From: Acidimicrobiia bacterium
Lineage (GTDB): Bacteria > Actinomycetota > Acidimicrobiia > IMCC26256 > JAGNEX01
Length of the DNA: 64,000 nucleotides
Assembly: GCA_020637365.1 (NCBI GenBank)
Contig: JACJWE010000001.1
Location: 310,001-374,000 of the forward strand
Reading direction: 5' to 3'
The translations under genes were made by a program, and so were the position numbers. Below are positions 1 to 9,173 of the stretch, piece by piece. How positions within the stretch are numbered: the stretch's first letter is position 1; each line of letters opens with the position of its first letter. A model generated the notes under the pieces. The model ran no database searches. It was not told the DNA's origin and was given only the letters and a program-made list of their open reading frames with translations.

Positions 1-924
1 TGGGCTCAGGCATGGTCCGAACCGAACTCGGGTTCGGACCTGGCGTCGCTGACATCCCGGGCCACTCAAACAAGCGGGGGTTGGTTGCTCAACGGACAAA
101 AGACTTGGTGTACTCGTGGAGCGTTTTGCGACTTTGGGTTTGGGCTGTTCCGCAGCGACCCCGACGCCCAGCGGCATCGTGGTCTTACCTACTTCATGTT
201 CGACCTGCGCGCCGACGGGGTCGAGGTCCGCCCGGTCGCTCGACTCGACGGCGACGACGGCTTCGCCGAGGTGTTCCTGGACGACGTCTTCGTGCCTGAC
301 GACATGGTGATCGGGGCCGTCAACGACGGTTGGCGTGTCGCGATGGCGACGGCATCTTCCGAACGCGGGTTGACGCTCCGAAGCCCCGGACGCTTTATGG
401 CGACGACCGATCGCTTGATTGCCTTGGCAGCTCGCCGCACGGCTGCAAATCCGACGCTTGGGGGACACTGTTCGCCCGGCGAGCGATCGGAAGGCGCCGG
501 TGAAGGCGCTGGTGCTGTGGGTGGGCCTCATGCTGCCGGTGGGGCCGGTGTCCTCGGACAACCCGCAGCGAGTGGTGCCATCGCTGATGGTCTGATCGAC
601 GACGTCGTGCGAGCGTGGGTCGATGCGCGTGCCTACCGTTGGTATACCTACGGGACCGTCGCTCGCATGGGTCGTGGCGAATCGATGGGATCGGAGGCCA
701 GCCTGAACAAGATCTTCTGGTCCGAATTAGACATTCGTGCTCACGAGGCGGCACTTGCACTGCTCGGTACCGATGCGGAGCTGACCGAGGATCCCTCGAC
801 GACCGATCCTGACGACTGGATGAAGGGATACCAGTTCTCGTTGGCGGGTCCCATCTATGCAGGGACCAACGAGATTCAGCGCAACGTCGTCGCCGAACGA
901 GTTCTCGGCCTACCGAGGAAGTAG
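1..924 (+). CDS. acyl-CoA dehydrogenase, 5' end outside window
   Basis: Flavin-dependent dehydrogenation of an acyl-CoA thioester. The frame is open from base 1 and begins inside the middle domain (QAWSEPNSGSDLASL, then NGQKTW), so about the first third of the protein is missing. The C-terminus has the family's YAGTNEIQRNVVAERVLG block. An unusual Gly/Ala-rich stretch of about 50 residues (bases 440-590) interrupts the helical C-terminal domain between IALAARRTAA and DDVVRAWVDARAYRW. The next gene, also an acyl-CoA dehydrogenase, starts 4 bases after the stop, as in heteromeric FadE pairs of actinobacterial steroid or branched-acyl catabolism. Pairing is inferred from that spacing; the substrate is unknown. 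Confidence 0.9.
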   Translation, partial: WAQAWSEPNSGSDLASLTSRATQTSGGWLLNGQKTWCTRGAFCDFGFGLFRSDPDAQRHRGLTYFMFDLRADGVEVRPVARLDGDDGFAEVFLDDVFVPDDMVIGAVNDGWRVAMATASSERGLTLRSPGRFMATTDRLIALAARRTAANPTLGGHCSPGERSEGAGEGAGAVGGPHAAGGAGVLGQPAASGAIADGLIDDVVRAWVDARAYRWYTYGTVARMGRGESMGSEASLNKIFWSELDIRAHEAALALLGTDAELTEDPSTTDPDDWMKGYQFSLAGPIYAGTNEIQRNVVAERVLGLPRK

Positions 925-928
925 CGGG

Positions 929-1975
929 ATGGACGCTGCATTTTCAGATGATCAACAGCTCTTCGCGTCGGCCGTTGCCCAGGTGCTGGCCGACCGCTGC
1001 ACACCCGACACGGTCCGCTCCCAGTGGGATGCTGGTGCTGCGCCGCATTCGCCAGCATGGGGTGCCCTGGTCGACATGGGCCTCACATCACTTCTCGTGC
1101 CCGAATCTCACAGTGGCTACGGGCTCGGTATGTCCGATCTCGTCTCCTGCCTCACCGAAGCAGGCCGCGCCTGCCTCCCTGACCAGCTCACAACGCAGGC
1201 CGCGTTTGTGGCACCACTTCTCAGTTCGGTTGTCGACGACGCTGCGACGAGCCCGCTGGCGAAGGAACTACTCGACCGGGTCGTCGGTGGCGCCTCGGTC
1301 GGAGTCGTGTGGCGAGAACAGCTTGGAGGCAGCGACTTCGCCGTCGGGACACGAGCTGCCGTTGGCTTTCTCACCTTCAGGGCCGACACGTTGATCTACG
1401 TCGCTGCTCATGACACCACGACCAGTCCTCGGCGTTCGGTTGACACAAGTCGACAGTTGGGTGCTGTCACCTGGGACCGCTCTGGCGAGGTCCCGCTTGC
1501 CGTTGGACCCGTAGCACGAGATGCGTGGTTGCTCGCCGGGGAACGGGCGATGGTCGGGACCGCTGCAGAATGCTGTGGCCTCGCTCGAGCGCTGATCGAT
1601 CAAACGGTGGCCTACGTCAACGATCGTCAGCAGTTTGACGTCCCGATCGGCTCCTTCCAAGCCGTGAAACATCAGCTCGCGGACGCACTCATGAAGGTGA
1701 CCTTCGCCGAGCCGCTTGTCCTCCGGGCGGCATGGGCGCTCGACAACGCTGATCCCGACGCCATCATCGACGTTTCCGCCGCCAAATCCGCATCATCGGA
1801 CGCGGCGGATTTTGCGTCCCGGGTAGCGCTGCAGCTTCACGGAGCAATTGGCTATACCTTCGAGTTTGACCTGCAACTTTGGATGAAGCGCGTGTACGCG
1901 TTGCGCGAACAATGGGGTTCGGCCGGTCAACACCGTCAGCGTATTGCGTTAAGACTCGGTCTGGTCAGCTCGTGA
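929..1975 (+). CDS. acyl-CoA dehydrogenase, probable partner subunit
   Basis: 348 residues, shorter than a full acyl-CoA dehydrogenase (about 380-400) and weak in the usual substrate motifs, as in the second subunit of heteromeric FadE enzymes. N-terminal helical domain (MDAAFSDDQQLFASAVAQVL), middle beta domain, and a C-terminal block with RQQFDVPIGSFQAVKHQLAD and LQLHGAIGYTFEFDLQLWMKR. ATG at 929 is chosen over an in-frame start at 857 because it follows the previous stop by 4 bases and matches the family N-terminus. Co-transcription with the upstream dehydrogenase is likely. A role in a two-component acyl-CoA dehydrogenase is inference from gene order. Confidence 0.85.
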   Translation: MDAAFSDDQQLFASAVAQVLADRCTPDTVRSQWDAGAAPHSPAWGALVDMGLTSLLVPESHSGYGLGMSDLVSCLTEAGRACLPDQLTTQAAFVAPLLSSVVDDAATSPLAKELLDRVVGGASVGVVWREQLGGSDFAVGTRAAVGFLTFRADTLIYVAAHDTTTSPRRSVDTSRQLGAVTWDRSGEVPLAVGPVARDAWLLAGERAMVGTAAECCGLARALIDQTVAYVNDRQQFDVPIGSFQAVKHQLADALMKVTFAEPLVLRAAWALDNADPDAIIDVSAAKSASSDAADFASRVALQLHGAIGYTFEFDLQLWMKRVYALREQWGSAGQHRQRIALRLGLVSS

Positions 1976-2062
1976 AGCGATGCCATCGCCACTCAGCGCG
2001 AAAGGACGATCAGCTAGCGTGGCGGTCGACGGGCCCAATGTGCGAACAGAAGGAACACGCGA

Positions 2063-2404
2063 ATGTGGCGTCTCGCCCTAGCGGTCGCGGTGCTGACCGC
2101 CGTTGTGCTGAGTGCTTGTAGCAGCAACGACAACAACGGCACCGACACGACGACGACTCAACCTGCGGTGACCACCACGGTGTTTCCGTCGACGATCGAC
2201 GTCGAGGCCCAATTCAAGGAAGCAATCGCCTCGACCGATGACGCCATTCCGGAAGAATCAATCGACTGTATTTGGGATTCGATGGTCGACGAGTTGGGCG
2301 AGGACGAGCTCGAGCGGATCATCGCAGCAGAAGACACTGCAACAATGAACCCCGCCATGGCGAACGCAGTCAACGACTGCATCGACACCACAGACGCTCA
2401 GTAG
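2063..2404 (+). CDS. small secreted lipoprotein, unknown function
   Basis: 113 residues. It has a lipoprotein signal peptide (WRLALAVAVLTAVVLSAC) with lipobox LSAC, so the mature protein should be lipid-anchored on the outer face of the membrane through Cys19. After an Asn/Thr-rich linker comes an acidic domain of about 75 residues with two Cys (ESIDCIWD and VNDCIDTT) that could form a disulfide. AGAAGGAA lies just upstream of the ATG. No family was recognised. It stands alone between the dehydrogenase pair and the LAXTG protein. Confidence 0.75.
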   Translation: MWRLALAVAVLTAVVLSACSSNDNNGTDTTTTQPAVTTTVFPSTIDVEAQFKEAIASTDDAIPEESIDCIWDSMVDELGEDELERIIAAEDTATMNPAMANAVNDCIDTTDAQ

Positions 2405-2533
2405 TTACCGGGCACTGAAATCATGCGTGCCGCGTCTTGATCGAATACAGATATTTGCTCAAGGGTGACAATTCACCTGCCGATGCTTGGACGAACCAAC
2501 CGGGTAGCGACCCGTGCATCCCAGGAGAGCAAA

Positions 2534-3130
2534 ATGCGTTCCCAGACAGTCCGTCGAGTCCACTCGAGGCACGTTATTGCAGCCATTGCTGCCCTGTTTT
2601 TGATGTTCGTCCCCGTTTTTGCAGGCGCCCAATCAACTGAGAGCTCGAGCACGACGAGCGCGTCGGGCGGTACCTCGTCGTCATCTTCATCGTCGTCTTC
2701 GTCTTCATCGTCGTCTTCATCGTCTTCCTCCTCCTCGACCAGTTCGACGACCGACGTCGAGGCCACGACCACGACGGTGGCTGGAGACACCACCACAACC
2801 GTCGCCGGTGAGACGACGACCACCGTCGCGGGCGACACCACGACGACGGTGGTGGGAGAGACAACCACGACGACAGACGCGGGCTCAACGACGACCAAGG
2901 CAGGTTCGACGACGAGCAAGGCCGCATCATCAAGCTCGAGTTCGCAGAGCTCTGTGGCGGGCCAGACCACCGCTCAGGCAGCGACCGGTGGACAAGGTAC
3001 GACCGGGCTGGCCAACACCGGCGCCAGCGATTCGAACTTCAGCCTTGCGGGGGCAGCGCTCCTGTTCATTCTCGGCGGACTAGCGCTCGTTGCCTACGTC
3101 CAGGTCACACGCAGCCAGCACAATCAGTAA
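2534..3130 (+). CDS. Ser/Thr-rich surface protein with LAXTG sorting signal
   Basis: 198 residues. Signal peptide (HVIAAIAALFLMFVPVFAGAQ), a run of about twenty Ser, four tandem 8-residue TTTTVAGD/E-type repeats, more Ser/Thr, then LANTGASDSNF, a hydrophobic helix (LAGAALLFILGGLALVAYVQ) and a short basic tail. LAXTG followed by a helix and positive charges is the signal cut by class E sortases, so covalent attachment to the wall is predicted; no sortase gene lies in this window. The extended low-complexity stretch looks like a glycosylated stalk with no globular head. ATG 2534 is preferred to an in-frame start at 2465 because AGGAGAGC precedes it and it begins the signal peptide. Confidence 0.8.
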   Translation: MRSQTVRRVHSRHVIAAIAALFLMFVPVFAGAQSTESSSTTSASGGTSSSSSSSSSSSSSSSSSSSSSTSSTTDVEATTTTVAGDTTTTVAGETTTTVAGDTTTTVVGETTTTTDAGSTTTKAGSTTSKAASSSSSSQSSVAGQTTAQAATGGQGTTGLANTGASDSNFSLAGAALLFILGGLALVAYVQVTRSQHNQ

Positions 3131-3269
3131 GAGCGAGCCGACCCGCGGCGCCGTGGCCGACAGGCTGCGAGCGGGTCGCGGCATCGACAACCCCATCATC
3201 GCTGCCGATGCGCAACGCATGCAACGGTGATGGGGCTATTCGGAGCTTCTCGTGGTCGGCCTCGGCGAC

Positions 3270-3302
3270 CGTTCATCTCGCTATACGATGCCGAGATGAA
3301 CG
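3270..3302. promoter_or_regulatory. perfect 11-bp inverted repeat overlapping a -10 box
   Basis: CGTTCATCTCG (3270-3280) and CGAGATGAACG (3292-3302) are exact complements around an 11-base spacer holding TATACGAT. TACGAT (3284-3289) fits TANNNT and lies 6 bases before the ATG of the small leader ORF. A dyad centred on a -10 box is what a TetR- or GntR-type operator for the downstream monooxygenase would look like. No regulator gene is adjacent. Confidence 0.5.
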
Positions 3303-3388
3303 CCTCTCACACATACCCCCGCCGTGTGCGGAGTCGGCTGACCCGGCTAGCTGCAGGCAACGTCATCGATGTGGCGGAAGAGCGATGA
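3296..3388 (+). CDS. 30-residue basic leader ORF coupled to the monooxygenase
   Basis: A 31-codon ORF starting MNASHTYPRRVRSRLTRL and ending in VAEER. It has seven Arg and no signal peptide. Its TGA overlaps the ATG of the flavin monooxygenase (ATGA at 3385-3388), the geometry of translational coupling. Its own ATG sits 6 bases after TACGAT, compatible with a leaderless transcript. It could be a real small protein, a leader peptide that sets translation of the next gene, or chance. Nothing in the sequence suggests a biochemical activity. Confidence 0.35.
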   Translation: MNASHTYPRRVRSRLTRLAAGNVIDVAEER

Positions 3389-4941
3389 GCTCTGTGTCGG
3401 CCAGTCGCCGAACGGTCGACCGCCGACGTCTCCGGATTGCGATCATTGGGTCCGGATTCGGCGGGATTGGTATGGCCCTGCAACTCCAGGAAGCTGGGTT
3501 CACAAACTTCGTCATCTTCGAGAAGGCTGGTGAAGTCGGCGGAGTGTGGCGCGATAACACCTATCCGGGTGCGGCATGCGACGTTCCCTCCCAGCTGTAT
3601 TCGTTTTCTTTTTGGCCCAACCCCAATTGGACACGTTCGTATAGCCCGCAAGATGAGATCCTTGAGTACCTCAAGATGTGCGCCCGACAGGGCGGTCTTC
3701 TCGAACGGATCCGCTTTCATGCTGAGGTCGTGTCTCTGGAATACTCAGAGCAGCGCCTCGACTGGACCCTGACGCTCGCTTCAGGTGAGCGAGAGACCTT
3801 TGACGTCGTCATCCCCGCGCTTGGGCAACTCCATCACCCATCGGTGCCCGAGCTGCCTGGCCAAGAGTCATTCGCTGGGCAGGCGTTCCACTCGGCGCGG
3901 TGGGATCACTCGATCGACTGGACCACTAAAAGAGTCGGAGTGCTCGGAACCGGTGCCAGCGCCATTCAATTCGTACCCTGGCTCGCTCGCCATGCCGGTG
4001 AGGTAACCGTCTTTCAGCGCAGCGCACCCTGGGTGATCAGGAAGATTGACCGCGAGATCGGTCCCAGAGAACGTCGGCTATACGACCGATTTCCAGTGTT
4101 GCAACGAGCACAGCGAAACCTCACCTTTTGGGTGCTCGACAACGTGATGTTCGCCCACGGTGGTAGCCCGCTCCGCGAACGCATGATCAAGCGCATGGCA
4201 CTGCGCAACCTTGAAAAGGATGTGCCCGATCCGGTCTTGCGTGGGGCGCTCACTCCAACCGACACACTCGGCTGTAAACGGATCTTGTTTTCTAGCGAGT
4301 GGTACCCATCATTGATGCAGCCCAACGTACACCTGGTCGCTGCCGGGGTTGACCGCCTCGACGCGACTGGTGTCTGGTCATGCGGCGCACACTATGAAGT
4401 CGACGTAGTCGTGTATGGCACTGGCTTCGTGACGACCAAATTCATGATGCCGATGACCGTGATCGGAGCCCATGGCGTCGACCTGCAAGAGCAGTGGGAG
4501 CAAGGGCCGGAGGCGTTTCTGGGCATCACCATCCCCAACATGCCGAACCTATTTCTGCTGTACGGTCCTAACACCAATCTGGGTCACAACTCGATCATCG
4601 CGATGCTTGAAGCCCAGTTTGGATATGTCCTCGAAGCGCTGAAAACACTGGCGCGTATCGGTCATGGCGCAATTTCGGTTCGACCCGAGGCAAGCCGTGC
4701 CTACAACGAACAACTACAGGGCGAACTTGCCGGAACGGTCTGGGCAGCGGGCTGTGACAGCTGGTACACCAACGACGCAGGACGGATCGTCAACAACTGG
4801 TCGGATCGAGTGAAGCGATATCAACGGCTCGTTGCGCACTGGGATATTGCAGACTACGACCTGTTCGGTCTTCGCTCCGAGGCCTCGGTGGGAGCGTCAG
4901 TGCCTGGTACGGCACACGTCCGCAACCAGGCCGAGGCCTAG
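3385..4941 (+). CDS. flavin-containing monooxygenase, Baeyer-Villiger type
   Basis: 518 residues. NADPH- and FAD-dependent oxygenation of a ketone or similar substrate. FAD-binding GSGFGG is at residues 22-27. The Baeyer-Villiger fingerprint FxGxxxHxxxWD is present as FAGQAFHSARWD (163-174). The second Rossmann motif GTGASAIQ is at 188-195, and YGPNTNLGHNS lies near the C-terminus as in the family. The ATG at 3385 is used because GCGGAAGAG precedes it and homology begins soon after; the frame is open further upstream but that stretch is unlike the family. The leader ORF overlaps it by 4 bases and a dyad operator lies 80 bases upstream. The substrate cannot be told. Confidence 0.9.
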   Translation: MSSVSASRRTVDRRRLRIAIIGSGFGGIGMALQLQEAGFTNFVIFEKAGEVGGVWRDNTYPGAACDVPSQLYSFSFWPNPNWTRSYSPQDEILEYLKMCARQGGLLERIRFHAEVVSLEYSEQRLDWTLTLASGERETFDVVIPALGQLHHPSVPELPGQESFAGQAFHSARWDHSIDWTTKRVGVLGTGASAIQFVPWLARHAGEVTVFQRSAPWVIRKIDREIGPRERRLYDRFPVLQRAQRNLTFWVLDNVMFAHGGSPLRERMIKRMALRNLEKDVPDPVLRGALTPTDTLGCKRILFSSEWYPSLMQPNVHLVAAGVDRLDATGVWSCGAHYEVDVVVYGTGFVTTKFMMPMTVIGAHGVDLQEQWEQGPEAFLGITIPNMPNLFLLYGPNTNLGHNSIIAMLEAQFGYVLEALKTLARIGHGAISVRPEASRAYNEQLQGELAGTVWAAGCDSWYTNDAGRIVNNWSDRVKRYQRLVAHWDIADYDLFGLRSEASVGASVPGTAHVRNQAEA

Positions 4942-4979
4942 TTTTGTGCAACAGCGAACTGGGTGTGGGGGAACCTGCC

Positions 4980-6570
4980 TTACGCTGCCTCTTTTCGTTC
5001 GTCGGGGCCGCGTCTAGGAGCGATCTCTCCTGGTTGCGCTGGTCGCGTTGTCCAGGAAGTTTGGTCAGAGGAAGTTATTCTCGTCGGCGAGCTGGGGCCA
5101 TGTTCAGGATCGTCGCTGTCGCTGTCGCTGTCCAGCGGATTCGCTCGTGGAGATCGCGACTCGAGGGTGAGGCCGTTGTCATGAAGGTATCGGTGGCAGG
5201 GGCCGCAGAGCAGCGCGAGGTTGTCGATGTCGGTATGTCCGCGAGCCGGCGCATTGTAGGGAATGATGTGGTGCGCTTCGCACCGTTGGTGGTGCGCGTC
5301 GCAGAGAACGCACGACTCATCTCGGGCGATCAGCGCAAGGCGTTGGCCGGTTGTGGCGGTCCGTTGGGTGCGGCTCAACCATAAGGGTTGGCCGCGGGAG
5401 TCGGTGACCATCAGCGTGAGTGCGCAATCACACAGGATGCGTTCGAGTTCGGTTTGGGGGATTGCCCCCACTCCAGCAACCTGGGGTTTGAGTGCTGCCG
5501 ATCGGTTTGCGGATTCGTCGGTGTCGGGAGTTTCCGCCGGTGGGCATGTTAGGGATCGGGTGGCTACCGACCGCTGCTCCGTGATCGAAGATGTTCGGGG
5601 CTGGGCTCGGTCCTCCTGCGTCGTTTAGCCGTGGATGCGCCCTATTCGAGACAGGACCAGAACCCGCCGGTTTGTTGGGTTCGGGGGAAAGTTGCGACCG
5701 GGAAGCTGGCTGGGCCTGAATCACCAGCTGACCGTTGCTGAGAGATGCCTTTGGAAGTGCAAGTTGATTGGCGTCGACGGTTATGACGACATTCGGCCGA
5801 GCTACTCCGCTTCGCGTATTGGTTCCGGTCAGATACTCGATCGCCGCGTCGTAGAGTCGCTGCGATCGAGTGCGCGGGTGTTGCGGAGTGGCGATGTCGC
5901 GTCCGCCATCTTGTCGATACATGCGGTCGGCAACAGCGGTGACGGACGTCCATGCCTCTTCGATGGTGACGTCGTCGCCTGCCAGGACGATGGTCGCTAG
6001 GTCATCGTCGGTCCGGCCCCGTCGGGCGCTTCGGAGCTCTCGTCGGATTTCGTGTGCGGCCTTGACTTCTGCGGCGCTGAGTCGAGCGGTCAACCAGCCG
6101 TTGGCGAACTTGTGTCCCTGGTCGGGAGGCAGCTCGATGAGGCGGGAGAGCAATGTGGGGTCGTTCAGCGCCTCACCGTTGGAACGTTCGGAAACCCGTG
6201 AAATCACATCGATCTGTTCTGCCGTTACCCGACCGTCGTTGAGTGCTGTAGCCAATTGGGGATTCTGTTTCAGGAGAAGCGCGCGGCGAGTCGCCTTGTA
6301 CGACTGGAATCGTGAACGTCGCGATGTCAGCGCCGCCGCTCGTGCACGCCGCAGATCGGCAGCATCCTCGATAAGGGTCGCCAGCGTTTGTGCTTCGATC
6401 GCGTCTAGTCGGATTCGGACCAGTTCTACGACTTCGACGCGTTCTGCTGGGTGCACCGCTGCGAGCTTCTCGGCGAGGTCGTCGAGAATGTGTCGAATCC
6501 GCGGCGGGAGCTGACCCAAGGGCAGCGGTGATCGGCTGTCGGTTGTTGACCCTGTCGAACTCATGCCCAC
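4980..6570 (-). CDS. DUF222/HNH endonuclease-like protein, frameshifted
   Basis: The N-terminal 360 residues are a DUF222 helical domain (LPPRIRHILDDLAEKL through TRSQRLYDAAIEYLTG). The C-terminal HNH nuclease module continues in another frame: CVLCDAHHQRC, AHHIIPYN, DNLALLCGPCHRYLH, with the metal-binding His and Cys residues present. The reading frame slips between about 5470 and 5492; the two frames overlap there and both halves look healthy. Unlike the other frameshifts in this window, repair needs one base removed or two added. Actinobacteria carry many such genes, often inside decaying 13E12-type repeats. The cellular role is not established; the nuclease fold is clear. Confidence 0.75.
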
Positions 6571-6572
6571 AG

Positions 6573-6788
6573 CTAATCATGAGACTGTGACAACAAACCC
6601 GAAAAACACATAAAAAACATAAAAAGATAGAAAGCGGTGCTGTATGGCGGGAGGTGGGATGTGTCTCCGGCCGAGAAGCGCCCGGTACCTGATTCAGCGA
6701 CGATCGCTGTTGCTTTGACCAACCGGGGTATGAACAGGGCGTTCCACGCCAGCACGCCGTCATCCAGCGGGAGGTGGGTGCCCGTCAC
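6573..6788 (-). other. unassigned open frame in a 366-bp gap
   Basis: The stretch 6571-6936 holds no gene I can name. It begins AT-rich (6595-6635), which may be the promoter of the HNH gene on the minus strand. Two long antisense frames run through 6637-6788; the minus one begins MTGTHLPLDDGVLAWNALF and neither has a ribosome binding site. The run-free frames on both strands suggest the trace of a repeated or mobile sequence, but no transposase motif is visible. Confidence 0.2.
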
Positions 6789-6936
6789 CTCCTACCCGAT
6801 CGCCGGCGAGATTCCACGCGGGTCAAGTCTTGAGCCCGCCCGGGTTTCGCGTTGCTCTGCTTGTGATAGATAGCGTGCTGGTCTGCTGGGGAGCACGTCT
6901 GTCGGTCACCAAGAATGCCAAGCGAGGAGAATCGCG

Positions 6937-8085
6937 GTGTTAGCACCCTTCTACGAAGATACCCATGACATGTTTCGCGAGACCGTCGGTGGTTTCCTCG
7001 ACCGCGAAATCGTGCCCAACGACGAGAAATGGGAACGCGACGGTATCGTCGATCGCGACATGTACAACAAGGCTGCCCAGGCCGGTCTGCTCGGCATGGC
7101 GATCCCCGAAGAGTACGGCGGGGGTGGGGTAGCGGACTTCCGCTATAACGCGATCATCAACGAAGAGGCCACCAAACGGGGCCTCGCCGGTTCGACCATG
7201 GGAATCGGGCTGCACAACGACATCTGTACCCCGTATTTCATGAAAGAGACCAACGACGAACAAAAGCAGCGTTGGCTTCCCGGTATCGCCGATGGCTCGC
7301 TGCTGACTGCCGTTGCGATGACCGAACCCGGGACCGGTTCAGACCTCGCGTCTATTCGTACGACGGCCGTCCGCGATGGCGACCACTACGTCATCAACGG
7401 CTCCAAGACGTTTATCTCCTCGGGCATTCTGTGCGACCTGGTCATCGTCGCCGCGAAGACGAACCCCGAGGAACGCCACCGCGGTATGTCCCTGATCGTC
7501 GTCGAAGCGGATACGCCCGGTTTCGAACGCGGCCGCAACCTGGACAAGATCGGCCTGCACGCCCAAGACACAGCGGAGCTGTTCTTTACCGACATGCGCG
7601 TGCCCGCTGAAAACCTGCTGGGTGACGAGGGGATGGGGTTTTTCCAGCTGATGAGCAAGCTCCCTCAAGAGCGTCTCGGCATTTCGGTCGGAGCGGTCTG
7701 CGGGGCCGAGGCGGTCTTTCAGTGGACTCTCGAATACGTCAAGGAGCGCACCGCGTTCGGTCGGCCAATCGGTACGTTCCAGAACAGTCGTTTTGTTCTC
7801 GCTGAATGCAGGACCGAAATCGACATGGCCCGCGCATATGTCGAGCGTCAGATCCTCGAACTCAACGACGGCACACTCAGCGCCGAGGACGCGGCCAAGT
7901 CGAAGTGGTGGTGTTCCGAGATGCAGCTGCGCGCCACCACCCGCTGCCTGCAACTCTTCGGTGGCTACGGCTACATGGAGGAATACCCCATCGCCAAGGC
8001 CTTCCGCGACAGCCGCATCCAAACCATTTACGGCGGCACGACCGAGATCATGAAAGAGATCATCGGTCGTTCGCTGGGCATCTAG
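6937..8085 (+). CDS. acyl-CoA dehydrogenase, long-chain type
   Basis: 382 residues, full length. The middle domain has TAVAMTEPGTGSDLASI and GSKTFISSG. The C-terminus has RIQTIYGGTTEIMKEIIGRSLG. In medium-chain enzymes the catalytic Glu sits in YEGT; here it is YGGT, as in long-chain and isovaleryl enzymes, where the base is a Glu in the earlier helix, here probably in WTLEYVKERTAFGRPIG. GTG 6937 is the start because GAGGAGA precedes it by 6 bases. It is probably a single-gene transcript, since the next gene is a lipoprotein with its own binding site. Substrate length is inferred only. Confidence 0.92.
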   Translation: MLAPFYEDTHDMFRETVGGFLDREIVPNDEKWERDGIVDRDMYNKAAQAGLLGMAIPEEYGGGGVADFRYNAIINEEATKRGLAGSTMGIGLHNDICTPYFMKETNDEQKQRWLPGIADGSLLTAVAMTEPGTGSDLASIRTTAVRDGDHYVINGSKTFISSGILCDLVIVAAKTNPEERHRGMSLIVVEADTPGFERGRNLDKIGLHAQDTAELFFTDMRVPAENLLGDEGMGFFQLMSKLPQERLGISVGAVCGAEAVFQWTLEYVKERTAFGRPIGTFQNSRFVLAECRTEIDMARAYVERQILELNDGTLSAEDAAKSKWWCSEMQLRATTRCLQLFGGYGYMEEYPIAKAFRDSRIQTIYGGTTEIMKEIIGRSLGI

Positions 8086-8125
8086 CTCGGGACGATCCCC
8101 ATGAAACCGGAGGTCTCTCCAACGT

Positions 8126-9082
8126 GTGGCTCCGCTGGTCTTGCTGGCGGTGTCCTTGCTTGTCTTGATGGCTGTCGTCGCGCGTGTTCAGGCGACGACA
8201 GCTCATCGGAACCTCCTGGCACGATTACCCGGTATGACATCGATCCGAACTTTCCTCCCATCGCCTTGGCGGCGGCACCGGACGGATCGGTCTGGTACGT
8301 CGAGGACCCCGGCACGACGATCGTTCACCTCACCCTTGACGGGTCGGTCAGCCGAACCGAGCTTTCCGACATCGCCGGGGAGTAGGAGCGATCGCGCCTA
8401 CATCCCAGGGGATCTGGTTTACCGAGACCGAGGGCAATGACGTCGGTCGCATCGACGAGAACGGCGACCTCACCACCATGTCCGATCTGGGTGTGGGCGG
8501 GCCCGTCAGTCGCATCAGCGTCAGCGACGACGTGGTTTTGGTCACCTCAGACGTGGTCGGGACGATCGCGTTGATCGACGATGACCAGATCGCGACCATC
8601 CAGCTCGATGATGCCAACACCGGCGTACAAGCGGTGGGTGCTGGTGGCAAGGGTTCGTTCTGGCTCTACCAGGGGGTGCCGACGGCCTGATGTCGATCGA
8701 CGCTGACGGCGCGGTGAACAACTATCCGCTGCCAGATGTCGACAGCCAGCCCGTGGTCATGGCGTCAGACGATCAGGGTGGGTTGTGGTTCACCCAGAAG
8801 GCGCCAGATCAGATTGGCTATCTCGATAGAGTTGGCAAGCTGACTCAGATCGATTTCCCAGCCGCAGACAGCCACCCGGTTCTTATCGCCGGGGGTACCG
8901 ACGGTGTCTGGTACACCGAACCGGATCCGACCCGGATCGGTCGTGTCACGATCGATGGCGATATCACCGAGTACGACGTCCCCGACCCGGACCAAACGCC
9001 GGTCCTCATCGCCAGCGGCGGTCGAGGCGCCCTCTGGTACGCCGAAACAGACGGAGCCCACATCAGCCGAATCACGCCGTAG
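8126..9082 (+). CDS. lipoprotein with Vgb/NHL-like beta-propeller, three frameshifts
   Basis: Read through three frame changes this is a 319-residue lipoprotein. The signal peptide is MAPLVLLAVSLLVLMAVVA, then a lipobox Cys (ACSGDDSSS), then repeated blades such as APDGSVWYVEDPG, SQGIWFTETEGNDVGRID, DDQGGLWFTQKAPDQIGYLD, GGTDGVWYTEPDPTRIGRV and GGRGALWYAETDGAHISRI. The spaced VWYTE/IGRI pattern is that of virginiamycin B lyase-like propellers, although catalytic function is unproven. The slips lie near 8180, in GGGG at 8377-8380 and in GGGGG at 8672-8676; one added base at each restores a single frame of 320 codons. Assembly error is more likely than decay. GTG 8126 follows GGAGG. Confidence 0.75.
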
Positions 9083-9173
9083 GTGGGTGGTGTTCCAACC
9101 GCTGGCGAAGCCGGGCGGTACACGGTGGAATGCTCCTGGTTCCCCTGTCAGCAAGACCGCTGGGTGCGAGCTG

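Noticed and set aside
2683..2745. Short direct repeats that could suggest a CRISPR or satellite
   Set aside because: They are mixed Ser codons in a coding poly-Ser tract; there are no spacers of constant length.
2473..2970. 165-residue minus-strand frame rich in Asp/Glu and Val
   Set aside because: It is the complement of the Ser/Thr repeats of the LAXTG protein and has no start signal.
3137..3178. CGACCCGC and GCGGGTCG after the LAXTG gene, as a terminator
   Set aside because: The 8-bp arms are about 24 bases apart with no T-tract; too weak to call.
5428..5495. Programmed frameshift joining DUF222 and HNH parts
   Set aside because: There is no stem-loop or clear slippery site with pause, and several other genes here break frame through single-base indels; an error or mutation is simpler.
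8765..9173. Extension of the ABC permease reading frame to 8765
   Set aside because: It lies antisense to the propeller lipoprotein and arises only because one base is missing near 9193; the native end FRSRVLK is in the other frame.
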